A DNA stretch of 12,259 bases. Source: Jimgerdemannia flammicorona. Taxonomy: Eukaryota; Mucoromycota; Endogonomycetes; Endogonales; Endogonaceae. The notes beneath the pieces were generated by a model. The model did not search any database, was not told the origin of the DNA, and was given only the letters and a program-made list of their open reading frames with translations. The stretch spans positions 1 to 12,259 of the forward strand of contig RBNI01005686.1 of NCBI GenBank assembly GCA_003990745.1. Reading direction: 5' to 3'. The stretch's first letter is position 1. Each line of letters starts with the position of its first letter. The translations under genes and the position numbers were made by a program. Below, one piece after another: positions 1-8,723 of the stretch.

Positions 1-2534
1 CAAGAGCAGGCCATCTTGAGAAGCTTTTTGACCACCCACTTAGGGAAATCCAAATGGTAGCCCAGATACCAAAGCTTTGGCATCCAATACACATTCAGAA
101 CAGTTACCCTTCCCACCAGCGACACCTATCTACCACCCCAACTCATCAGTACTGTCCCCCATTCTACCAGCTTGCGCTCCCACCACTCCTTGGGAAGTAA
201 AGAGCCATACACCAAGAAATAGATACCCAAGTACCATACCACTCCTCCCGCCAGGACAATTGTTCCAATGATGTCCCCCCCTATGACTCCTTTCCCAAGG
301 ACCATTGTCTCACACTTGTGCCAGTTGAGTTTCGCCCCAGAGCATCTCTCATACCACTTGACTATCTCCTTGAGCATAGCCACATCTGCCACCGAGCCCA
401 ACCCAACCACCATATCATCTGCAAAGGCCCCCACCTTCCAATTGACCCCCAAGATATTCAGTCTACCAACTCTGCACTGGATCCGATCCAACAACGGCTC
501 CAGGGCAAAGGCATAAAGGATAGGTGACAGCAGATCCCCCTGAGGCACTCCCCTCCCCAAGGGGAAAGAAGTCCCCCTGTAACCATTCGCCAGAATCACA
601 GCCCTACTCCCTTCCAGTAATCCAATAAGTGACCGACACATGCCCACTGGTACCCCAATGTGCTCTAGTACCTTCTCTAACCATACTCTCTGCACCCTAT
701 CATAGGCCTTCTCCTGGTCCAGAAATACCAAACGGCCATCCACTCCTGTAGCCCTAGCACCTTCAATGATGCCATGAACCCATGCCATGCCATCTCGGAT
801 CAGTCGGCCTCTAACAATGCCTCGCTGCTCCTTCCCTATCACCTGTTGTGCCACACCCTGTAACCTCACCACCAGAATTTTGGTGACCAACTTGCAGTCT
901 ATATCCAGCAGCATGATTGGCCTCCAATTTTTCCAGTCCTCCTTATGCCCTTTGTCCTTATACAGCAGGGAAACCAGCCCCAACTGCTGCCCTCCAATTC
1001 ACTCTCCGGTACTGATGACTGCATCACACATCAGCGACATCTCCTCCAGAGCCTCCTCTACAGATGCCATACATTTCCAAAAGTCCCAAGGCAGACCATC
1101 CTCCCCAGATGCTGTTCCTAGGGTTGTTGATGCCAGAACTTGAAGGATCTCCTTGCCCAAAACCGGTCGGCCAAGATCCCCCAACCCTGCTATTGGATTC
1201 GGGTGCCAATCTTCCAGATGCCGCTCAATGTCCTGCGCCCCCTCCCCTCCCTTCTCTTCACTTCAGAGGTTACTTCAGCGGGTGCTCAGCTGACCAAGGA
1301 TCCCCTGCATGCCTAATACCATCTCTCCCTCATCATTAAGGACTCTTTCCCACCGGTGTCATGCTCCCCTAGTATGAAGGAGATGGGACAAAAGTCTCAT
1401 AGGTCATTCTCCTTCTTCCAATCCTTGCCACCTTAACCTGGCCACCATAGCCTGAGCCTGTACTGCTTCCTCCATCCTCAACAAATCCTGTAGTTCCACA
1501 ACTTCCAACTTAGCCTGCTTAGCCTTCCAGTCCAATACCTCCTCCTCCTCCAATAGCCCAGCCCAATTCACAAGTAGTCTTTCTAGTCTCCTAGATACCC
1601 ATTGGACTTGTCTCCTCTGCTGAGTACCTCGCTCCTTCCCCACTTCCCCCCAGTACCTCTGAGCTTCAGATTTCAGTCTATGCCACCTATCTCCAATCCT
1701 CATCCCTGCTCGCCTCCAATTATTAACCTTGGATTGTATCTCTGCCACCCACTCACTCCACAGATCCATCTCATCCAACAGCAAAGAGTTCAGATGCTAA
1801 TGTCCTGGCCCCTCTCCGCTCCCTCCAAACCTCCCACCTCCCCGAATACCCCAGTGATCTGACCAAGGGCACTACTCGACCTCCATCGTCTTCCAAACTG
1901 TATGTCCCCAGTACTCAGCAGTCAGAACCCAATCAATCCTAGTACCCAGCCTTCCCACCCAGTGGGTATATAGACGTCGATCCCCATCCTGAAGTCACAT
2001 GGCGTCCACCAGTGAGCTGAGCTGTTCCACCTCTTCCCAGTCCTCCAATCCCCCACTCCTTCCTGCCATACCCCATCTCCCATCAGTTCTATCCAGTCTA
2101 CTCTCCCATATCATATTAAAATCACCCCCCAGACAATCCACCCCAGCCTTAACCAAGAGCCCAGAATCTCGCAGATCTCCAATCCATGCCACTCGGGTCC
2201 CCCTCTCAGCTGGGCAGTAATAAGATCCCACCACAATTGAGTTCCATCCAGGCCTCCGCCATGTCCCCCACACTAATCTACTACCCTAATGTCCAGTGTC
2301 TGCAATGTCCCCTTTCCCCTTCCTAACCAGGATTCCCACTTTACCCTGCCAAACTGCCTCCCCACCCCACTCTCTAGTCCATTCCAGTCCATCTTCCTCT
2401 CCCTCACACCATACATCCTGAAGTAAGAAGATATCTGCCTCCAGTTTCTTCAGCCATCCAAAAATCATACATTACCTCCCAGTCTCCCTAAGCCCATTGA
2501 TGTTCAAAGAAAAAATGTTGGTTGTACTATTCAT
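1..2534 (-). pseudogene. LINE ORF2 polyprotein: endonuclease plus reverse transcriptase, partial, 11 in-frame stops
   Basis: ORF2 nicks target DNA and primes reverse transcription (family role). ATG at 2534; one uninterrupted register runs to the left edge (844 codons) with no frameshift. The endonuclease occupies about 2515-1850: NIFSLNINGLR, LQDVW, GDFN, TRIDWVL and SDHWGI match the EEP fold and its catalytic Asp/His set. A charged linker follows (1850-1400). The RT spans about 1190-1: NWRPIMLLDIDCK, FLDQEKAYDRV (catalytic Asp), GVPQGDLLSP, FADD at about 414-425, GAKLNWHKC and YLGIYF, then the VSLVGRVTVLN region and KLWY at the edge. Stops: 2469 TAA, 2286 TAG, 1995 TGA, 1872 TAG, 1797 TAG, 1404 TGA, 1359 TGA, 1275 TGA, 1263 TGA, 999 TGA, 126 TAG. 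The 1797 TAG replaces the conserved Trp of the GxGxWxLN motif; that at 126 replaces a residue that is often Gln or Lys. The longest open piece is 126-983. Confidence 0.85.
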
Positions 2535-2568
2535 AGCAAAATATTTGATAATGTTGAAATCTCCACAT

Positions 2569-4455
2569 CTATAATTCCATGCTTACTTCCTCTCCAGTCA
2601 GATCCAGGTTCCATTCTGCCGCAATCTCAACCTCCACATTTTGCTGTTCATTCAGAGCTGCCAACAATTCCATGCAGTCCTCACCATCCACCATCTCCAT
2701 TGATGCCTGATGCTCCTCACACACCATCTGCCACTTTTTCAGTCCCTTCTGCAGCCCCCACAGATAAGCTGCCCTTTCATTAGCGATACCCAAAAGCATT
2801 GCCTCCCTTGCCTCAGTGACCTCATACTCCTCCACCTCTAGAAGAGCTGCCATCATCTCATCTCTCAACTTCCTCATGACCTCCTCCCCTCGCAGCACTC
2901 ACCCCCAGAATTCCTCACTGATCACCCGGAAGTCGATCTCACCCAGTTCCTTGGCTGCCACGTTTTGCAGCACCCTCAATAGCCACTTCTCCCCTCTAAC
3001 TACCTCTGCTGTCTGCACCAAATCCGCCTCCCCTTCCTTCCTCTCCTCAGTTCACACAGACTCATCCCAACCATCCTCAGATATATCCTCCAGCTCCCCC
3101 TCTCCCACCTCAGGAACACCATACTGGATCAGATTATCTTCCACCATCGCTGTGTCCACTACAGCCTCCTCCGGCCTCTGTCCCCCACTCTTCTTCGTCT
3201 TCCCCCCTTGCCGCCCCTCCTCTGCCCAGATGCTAGCACTTGCTCCCGTGCCCTCCTCTATAGCCTCGGCCCTTTTACCCCCATCTAAACTGGCCAACAA
3301 ATCCTTCTGCAGCTGTCTCCCCTTTGCCTTCTCCCAAAGCACCTTATCTATTCGCACCTTCTTGCCCTCGATCACCTCCACTACTGTCCTAGCCTCATAA
3401 GCCCTCCAAGCCCTTTGCCTCCTCTCTACGGCCCCAGCTAGGTCCTCAAGTGCCTCCAGCAGGTCCTCCTCCTCTTCCTCTGACCTCTTTACCCTTGAAA
3501 CCTTGCACTCCACTGAGCCCCACTTCAATGCCACTGGCCAATCCCTAGCCTTCCCTATATTCTCCATCCCAAACAGCCTCAACTGGATGTCCACATCACC
3601 TGTCCTGAGCTCAGTCCCCTCCCATACCCTGAACCCAATGTCGACCACCTCACCATACTCCTTCACCACATCCGTGACCAGCCTCCTTGCCTCCTCCTTC
3701 TTTACCATCGGCAAGTCCGCAATCACCAGATGAACCACTCGGGGATCCCAATGTATATACCTTGCCATCAGCACTGAAATCCCTCCAATCACCACACCCT
3801 TCTCCACTGCCTCCAGTAGCAAACCCTCCTCTTCAAACCCCACCTCGACTGCCTCCAGCTTCTTCAAAAACTTAACCGAGGCTGCTCCTTTCACCTCACT
3901 AGCCAGCAGCCCCAGCACCATCTTTGCCATCACTGCCAAGCCATGGAAGCACAGCATGACAGTGAATTCCGATCGAGATTTTTTGAGTAATGGGGCCACC
4001 ACTAGGCCTGTCACACCATCAGCCAGGTCCCCGGGTCTTGTGCTGCTCCCCTGTCCAGGTCTCCCATCAGCCATCACATCTGGATTTTTTTCCAGATTGC
4101 CCGTCACACTGCCATCAACAGTCACTGCCTCAGCCACTACACCTCCAGCCCCACTATGCTGACCCCCCAGTGGAGAGGCCTCCTTGCCACTTGAGGTAGC
4201 AGCCGCCTTCCCCAGCTCCAGCCAGTCATCCAGTCCAGTCGCCTGCTTCCCCATCCTGACCTTATCTGCAAAGGTCATCCTCTCTCCCCCATGTGGCCTT
4301 GCACCTCCTCTGCCACCACCTCCGGCCCCACATCCCCTTATCAAAGCACTCGGCATGCCAAGACCAGCACCTTGACCCCCCCCTACATGTTGCCAGTCAA
4401 AGACACTGGGGCCCCCCTGCCCAGTACACTCACCAGAATGTATGTTGCTTGCCAT
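2569..4455 (-). pseudogene. LINE ORF1 protein (RRM-like RNA-binding), two in-frame stops
   Basis: ORF1 of LINE copy 1, the RNA-binding partner of ORF2 in the retrotransposition particle (family role). It starts at ATG 4455 and stays in one frame to TAG 2569, 628 codons. TGA stops interrupt it at 3052 (after residue 467) and 2899. The N-terminus (about 1-160) is Gly/Ala/Ser-rich and probably disordered. Residues about 238-320 (VHLVIADLP onward, with KEYGEVVDIGFRV) resemble the degenerate RRM fold of Tx1/L1 ORF1 proteins. An acidic run (SEEEEE, near 325) and a charged, helical-looking segment follow. I see no CCHC zinc knuckle. The tail beyond the stops is charged, coiled-coil-like, and is conserved in copy 2, which shows that it was once coding. 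Both TGA sites fit an ancestral Arg CGA. ORF2 begins 34 bp downstream. Confidence 0.75.
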
Positions 4456-4550
4456 CTTGATAGTACCAATACTTGAAGATGTTGTTGAAAGTGTTGTCTG
4501 AGTCTTGTGTCACCCAAATGGTACTGGTGAAAGATGCTGTGAGAAAGCAG
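4456..4550 (-). promoter_or_regulatory. 5' leader of LINE copy 1 and junction with copy 2
   Basis: The stretch between the 5' end of LINE copy 1 and its ORF1 start. It aligns loosely with the equivalent leader of copy 2 (about 6360-6452; shared blocks such as GTTGAAAG on the plus strand), so it belongs to the element and is not host sequence. LINE leaders of this type usually carry an internal promoter, but I see no specific motif here. The insertion junction into copy 2 lies somewhere in 4540-4560, and I could not identify a target-site duplication. Confidence 0.45.
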
Positions 4551-4554
4551 TTCT

Positions 4555-6452
4555 CTCTCTTATGATTACTATCAAATAAGCCTCTCTTGCCTCATCAATC
4601 TCATAGTCTTCCTCCTCCAACAAGACAGCTAGTATTTCTGTCTTCAGTTTCTTTACTAGCTCATTCTCTCTCAATATATACTTCTACTATTTCTCACTGA
4701 CCACCTGCAAGTTCACTCCTCTCAGCTCCTCAGCAGTCAAGTCATCTATCATCTTGATCATCTATATTAAGTTCTCAAATACTTCCCCCCAGGGGTTGAT
4801 GGCCTCTCTCCCCTCTGTATCACAATATCAGTATCTATACTCACTAACTCATCTCACTCCTTCTCTGAAATATCTTACAACTCTTTCTCTATAATGTCAA
4901 CTATTTGTCTTCTCTTTGCAATATTAGGAACTCTAAAGCAAACTTAGTATATATTTCTCATCTTTACATCTACCACACTCTCCTTATCCAGAGTACTGAT
5001 CCTTGCCTTCAGTCTCTCTTTCTCCTTCCAGACTTCAAGCATATCTTCATTATAGAGCTGCTTATCTCTAGTCTCTCTACTCTCTGCCATCCTCTCTAGT
5101 ATCCCCCCAGCTCTATTCTTAGTTTAAATACTTACTGTTAATCCACCAGAGGCCCCACTAGTCCCAGCAGTAGACCCATTCTTCAAATCTACCAACAGTT
5201 CCTTCTGTTACTTCCTTCTCTAAGCCTTCTCTCACAGTATCTTGTCTACTTACTATCTCTTCTCATTTATCACCTCCAAGTATATTGATGTCTTATAAGC
5301 CCTCCAAACTACTGCCCAATACTCTACTACTTTACTAAGCTCCTCTAGGACCTCTAGCAAATCCTTCTCCTCCTCCTCTATACTCCTCTTTACCCTCATT
5401 ATCTTATATATAAAAACCTTTTACATCATTACTGAGAGTCAGTCCTGAGCCTTCCCAGTAGCTTTCCTCTCAGTAAGTCTGATTCTGATATCTATATCCT
5501 TAGTTCTGAATGATATATTCTTCTAGACCTAGAATTTAATATTCACTATATTACTATATTCCACTATCATCTTCTTTACTCTTTATCAAGTCTCAACTAC
5601 TATTACTATAGAAATCTCTTTCACCAGAAGCTGAACTACCCTGGGGTCTTATCTCAAGTATATATCTCACTATTGATACCACTATCTCTCCAATTGCCAG
5701 CTCAGTCTTCAAGGTCTCCTTTAATGGCTCTATCTTCTTGAAGTCCACCTCAACTCTTTTCAGTCCTTATAAGAACTTTACTGAAGCCACTTTAGTCATC
5801 TGCCTTAAGATCAGCCCCAGTACTATCTTTGTAGTCACTGCTAGCCCTCAGAAGTATAATATGATAGTAAATTCCAAGATCAACTTCTTGAGTAATAGTA
5901 CCACCACTAGGTCTGTTATACTATTTACCAGATTCTCTTTTCTTTTTTGACCCATCTGTCCAGCCCTATTAACAGTTATTATATCTGGATTTTTTTTTCA
6001 AATCCTTAGTTACACTACTATCAGCAGTCACCCCCCTTCTCTCAGCCACAGCCTCTTCAGATCCTATGCTTACTTTTCCAGACAGAGAACCTCTAGTCCT
6101 CCCCTAACTCAACCTATCTATACCACTAGCTTCACTAGTTCTAGCACTTACTGGCCAGCCTCTCTCCTTTACTTTATCAGTAAAACTCATGGGCTCCTGC
6201 TTGCCCCCACTTCTACCAGATATCAGCTGCCCTCCAGACTCTCCCTGATCATTTGTTCTGCTAAAAGAGCCCATCTCTAGACTATGTCCTCTTCTGACAT
6301 ACTGCTATCTAAAGGCCCCAGGTTCACCTAACCCAGTATATCCATTAGAACTCTTACTAATTGATATATTACTATTATCTTTTCTCTAAAACCTATGTTG
6401 AAAGTTTTGTTAGAAGTTTATATAATATAATTGATACTAAAGAAAGATATAG
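4555..6452 (-). mobile_element. Old LINE copy 2: decayed ORF1 and 5' leader of the same family
   Basis: This AT-rich stretch aligns end to end with 2780-4540 of LINE copy 1 in the same orientation. Examples on the plus strand are CCTCTCTTGCCTCATC (4571) against CCTCCCTTGCCTCAGT (2803), ATAAGCCCTCCAA (5296) against the same string at 3398, and TTGAGTAATRG (5888 and 3983). It therefore holds ORF1 (start near 6380-6390, reading toward 4555) and its leader, but the frame is full of stops and no product is possible. ORF2 is absent; it would lie on the far side of copy 1 if copy 1 inserted here. The copy contains no CpG, and sites that are CpG in copy 1 read TG or CA. For example CTCGGGG at 3738 corresponds to CCTGGGG at 5639. 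CpA-to-TpA changes are also frequent. Confidence 0.8.
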
Positions 6453-6600
6453 ATCTTCACTGTTACATTATTCTATTATAATGTCTATATCTTGATTATA
6501 TAATCTTCAATCTTTTTTTTTATTTAATATAATCTCTATATATTAATATCTATATATTTCTATACTGTATCTTTATTAGATGATAGGATTTCTTTAAAAC
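6453..6600. other. AT-rich junction between old LINE copy 2 and old Ty3 pol
   Basis: A very AT-rich stretch with a T8 run and TATATA strings. The last recognisable integrase sequence (similar to the conserved segment after the catalytic Glu, reading IHFIP) ends near 6620, and LINE similarity begins near 6452. No gene, no chromodomain and no LTR end can be recognised in between. The old Ty3 element is probably truncated here by the LINE, but the exact point is not visible. Confidence 0.4.
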
Positions 6601-8109
6601 TTCTTTCTGAATAGCAATTCTTAAGGAATAAAATGGATACTTTGTAATCATATATTTTAGAGAGCAGATAATACTATTAGCAGATCATAGTCTCAATTTT
6701 TATAGTTATTACAGATCTTGATAATAATATTCTTGAGTATCTTTTTGGTTCTTTCAGTTTGTCTATTTCTCTATAGATAATAAGCTGTGGTTTGAATGTA
6801 CTGAATCTTATACTTCTTATATAGAATCTTGAAGAGCTAGTTTATGAATTCTGTTTCTCTATCAGTAATTGAGTATATATTGACTTCTTTAAGGGATCCT
6901 GCTTCTACCTATTTTATAAAGAGATCTATAATGATAAAAATATATTAATTGCTAGTTAATATTAAGAATAGTGAGTTAATTATATCTATTACAATATAGA
7001 CAAATGATATTAGTTCTATATCTACTGATCCTGATATCTGATTTCACTAATCTTACTTCTATTTCTGATATTTGTCACAGGTCTTGACAAATTATCTAAT
7101 ATCTTTCTCTATTCTAAATTATTATATTATTTTTCTTACTTTATTATAGATATTTATTCCTCTTAGATAACCAAGTTAATATACTGATTTTATTACTTAT
7201 TCCTTCTTGTATTCTAATATAACTATTAGTTTTTCTTTCTTTAGCATTTCTCTATCAGTTTCAAATTGTTTCCAAATTCTGTTGATAATTATTTATATCT
7301 ATTCTTCTAGGTATTGGAGTATCTTTCACTGTTCTAAATAAGTAATAATTCCATAATCAAGTTTTTTAATTATTTTGATTTTACTGATTGTAGATTCTTT
7401 GAGGTATCTTTAAGAGTATATCTATATTAATATTACTTCTTTCTGGATAGTATATAATGGTTACATTATAGGCTTACAGTTTTATAATCTATCTAGCAAA
7501 TATTCCTTTAAATTGACTGATAGTCAATAACTAGATAAGGGCTAAATAATCAGTCAGAATAGTGAAGTATCTTTTAGTAAGATAGTAGTAAAACTTTCTA
7601 TAGTCCAGATGACTGTAAGATACTCTAGCTTATAGGATTCATATTCTCTTTCTCTTTTAAAGATTCTTTAGCTAAGATATATAATTATATATTCAACTTT
7701 ATTCTTCTTTTATATAAGAACTACTTCTAGTCTAATTGAGCTTATATCTGTCTGCAGAATGAACTCTTGAGATCAGTCAGATCTTTTTAAGATAGGTGTC
7801 TAGATCAAATAGATCTTGAGATATTCAAATGCTTGTTGTTATCTACCTGTATATTAGAACTTGATATCTTTCATAAATAATTCATAGATAGAGCCTATAA
7901 TATTGAAGAATTCTTTGATAAATCTTCTATAATAGATGATAAATTCTATAAAGATCTGAGCTTCAGTAACTATGGTGAGTCTTAAGTAGGCTTCAACTAC
8001 TTGAATCTTGATAAGATCTGTATGAGTTCTATTTTAATTGATAATATGTATATTCAAGATAGAAGATCTTGATTTTACCAAACTTATACTTCTTTGACTT
8101 GATGAATAG
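6600..8109 (-). pseudogene. Old Ty3/Gypsy pol remnant: RT C-terminus, RNase H, integrase
   Basis: Minus-strand translation in shifting frames gives clear Ty3 pol landmarks in order. The RT end is FIKSKKYKFGK at 8109-8070. RT connection YYRRFIKEF lies near 7930, QQAFEYLK near 7830 and FILQTDISS near 7750. RNase H FTILTDYLAL lies near 7545-7565, and the post-RNase H YYPERSN segment follows. The integrase core has IDLFIK near 6925, ITDRETEF near 6858 and RQTERTKKILKN near 6755, which keeps the D, D, E residues. There are many stops and at least two frameshifts (near 8050 and 7590). Several stops fit Trp TGG-to-TAG or Gln CAA-to-TAA. The zinc-binding N-terminus of integrase is not clear. The sequence is CpG-free and about 70% AT by eye. 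It differs from the younger Ty3 pol, so it is another family. Its upstream half is cut off by the younger LTR at 8110. Confidence 0.85.
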
Positions 8110-8314
8110 TGTAAGAGGGTTGCTTTTTAGGGTAACTGTTACGTAGTTCTGGAAGAATTTTCTGGAAGTTCTGGATATTCTAGAAGACCGTTTTCTTATG
8201 GTCAAGATCAATTTCATATGGAGTACATCCTCTACGCTTATTGATTTCAAGATCAGGTTGACATCTCAACCAAAGTTCTTTTTGGACTAGTTCTGGATGT
8301 TCAGGATTTTCCAT
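8110..8314 (-). pseudogene. Reading frame opening in U5 and leaving the LTR (possible gag start), one stop
   Basis: ATG 8314 has A at -3 and G at +4. It opens a frame of 44 codons (begins MENPEHPELVQKELWL, later PYEIDLDHKKTVF), then TAG at 8180, then 23 more codons to the LTR end, which falls after the first base of a codon. In the matching 5' LTR this frame would run into the internal region where gag normally lies. Ty1 of yeast is a known case in which gag starts inside the 5' LTR. The peptide is charged and hydrophilic, with no recognisable domain. In this 3' LTR it runs into the older pol and has no meaning. The gag assignment is an inference from position. Confidence 0.4.
8147..8185. repeat. 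Cluster of TTCTGGAA-like motifs in U5
   Basis: TTCTGGAA at 8147 and 8160, TTCTGGAT at 8169 and TTCTAGAA at 8178 (plus strand), spaced 13, 9 and 9 bp. TTCnnGAA is the core of heat-shock elements, but the spacing is not the regular 5-bp phase. The cluster overlaps the U5 reading frame, where it gives the short repeats FQN/IQN and LPEL. It may simply be a coding or simple repeat. Confidence 0.35.
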
Positions 8315-8466
8315 ATTTCAGGAAGTTCAAGAAACTAAGACCAGCTTAGTTGAATCGGCGTATTGCAGCAGACAATACCCAATTAGGAAATTTCGTGATG
8401 GGGTTAGGAGTAGGACCTAACAGGGAGCGGATTTACTTAAGAGTAGTTTGTGGGTTATTAAATAGA

Positions 8467-8472
8467 TTTATT
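8467..8472 (-). terminator. LTR polyadenylation signal AATAAA
   Basis: AATAAA on the minus strand (TTTATT on the plus strand), about 90-100 bp after the expected transcript start. It would define the R/U5 border near 8450. The hexamer is short and the region AT-rich, so chance is possible; the position is what supports it. Confidence 0.45.
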
Positions 8473-8589
8473 TGCTATTCATAATATTGCTATACTAGGA
8501 GTATTTGTGTAAAGGGATATTGTGGGGAAGTGCTCAGGAGTTGTGTTTGGATTGTTCAGGTCTGAGATTCTGAGGTCTGGGGGAGAGGG

Positions 8590-8597
8590 TATTTATA
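8590..8597 (-). promoter_or_regulatory. LTR promoter TATA box
   Basis: TATAAATA on the minus strand is followed by a C/A-rich stretch (CCCTCTCCCCCAGACC), a plausible start region near 8560-8570. With AATAAA 118 bp further on, this gives the TATA-R-poly(A) order expected at the U3/R border of an LTR. Confidence 0.6.
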
Positions 8598-8653
8598 CTA
8601 GTGAGGGGCTATCTGGACTATGCTAAATATGGATGTAGCACTAAGTGCTTTGC

Positions 8654-8660
8654 TGAGTCA
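8654..8660. promoter_or_regulatory. TGAGTCA bZIP-type site upstream of the LTR TATA box
   Basis: TGAGTCA lies 57 bp upstream of TATAAATA. It is the same near-palindromic heptamer as the two copies in the 31-bp repeats. The position suits an upstream activating site of the main LTR promoter; binding is inferred. Confidence 0.35.
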
Positions 8661-8723
8661 GAATACAGTCATGTAGTACAAGGCTAATCTAACTATACTA
8701 TGACTGCTAATCTATTTATAGGT

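Larger units (their letters stand above)
1..4550 (-). mobile_element. LINE retrotransposon, L1/Tx1-like, copy 1 (younger, 3' end outside window)
   Basis: A non-LTR retrotransposon read on the minus strand, with a leader, ORF1, a 34-bp gap, then ORF2, whose 3' part lies beyond base 1. The two-ORF layout, the apurinic-type endonuclease and the FADD-type reverse transcriptase place it in the L1/Tx1 group (family knowledge). The 5' end is set at about 4540-4550, because similarity to the 5' leader of the second copy (6452) stops there and sequence matching the interior of the second copy begins just after. The sense strand is purine-rich. ORF1 and ORF2 each stay in one frame but carry premature stops, so the copy is dead. 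It keeps scattered CpG, unlike copy 2, and is therefore the younger insertion. Confidence 0.85.

Noticed and set aside
2816..3400. Long plus-strand open frames rich in Ser, Pro and Thr (also 77-516, 787-1339 and 3956-4476)
   Set aside because: They are antisense to LINE ORF1 and ORF2, whose conserved motifs are on the minus strand. The purine-rich sense strand gives pyrimidine-rich, stop-poor complements.
8029..8250. A 73-codon minus-strand frame across 8110
   Set aside because: It fuses the LTR end with the old RT segment. Only the part after 8110 (minus direction) is true RT sequence; the upstream part is out of frame with the U5 reading frame.
8416..8422. TGTTAGG on the minus strand as an LTR start, or TTTACA near 8508-8512 as the LTR end
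   Set aside because: Neither coincides with a change in CpG content or with the resumption of older sequence. CTTACA at 8110 does both and is the exact inverse of TGTAAG.
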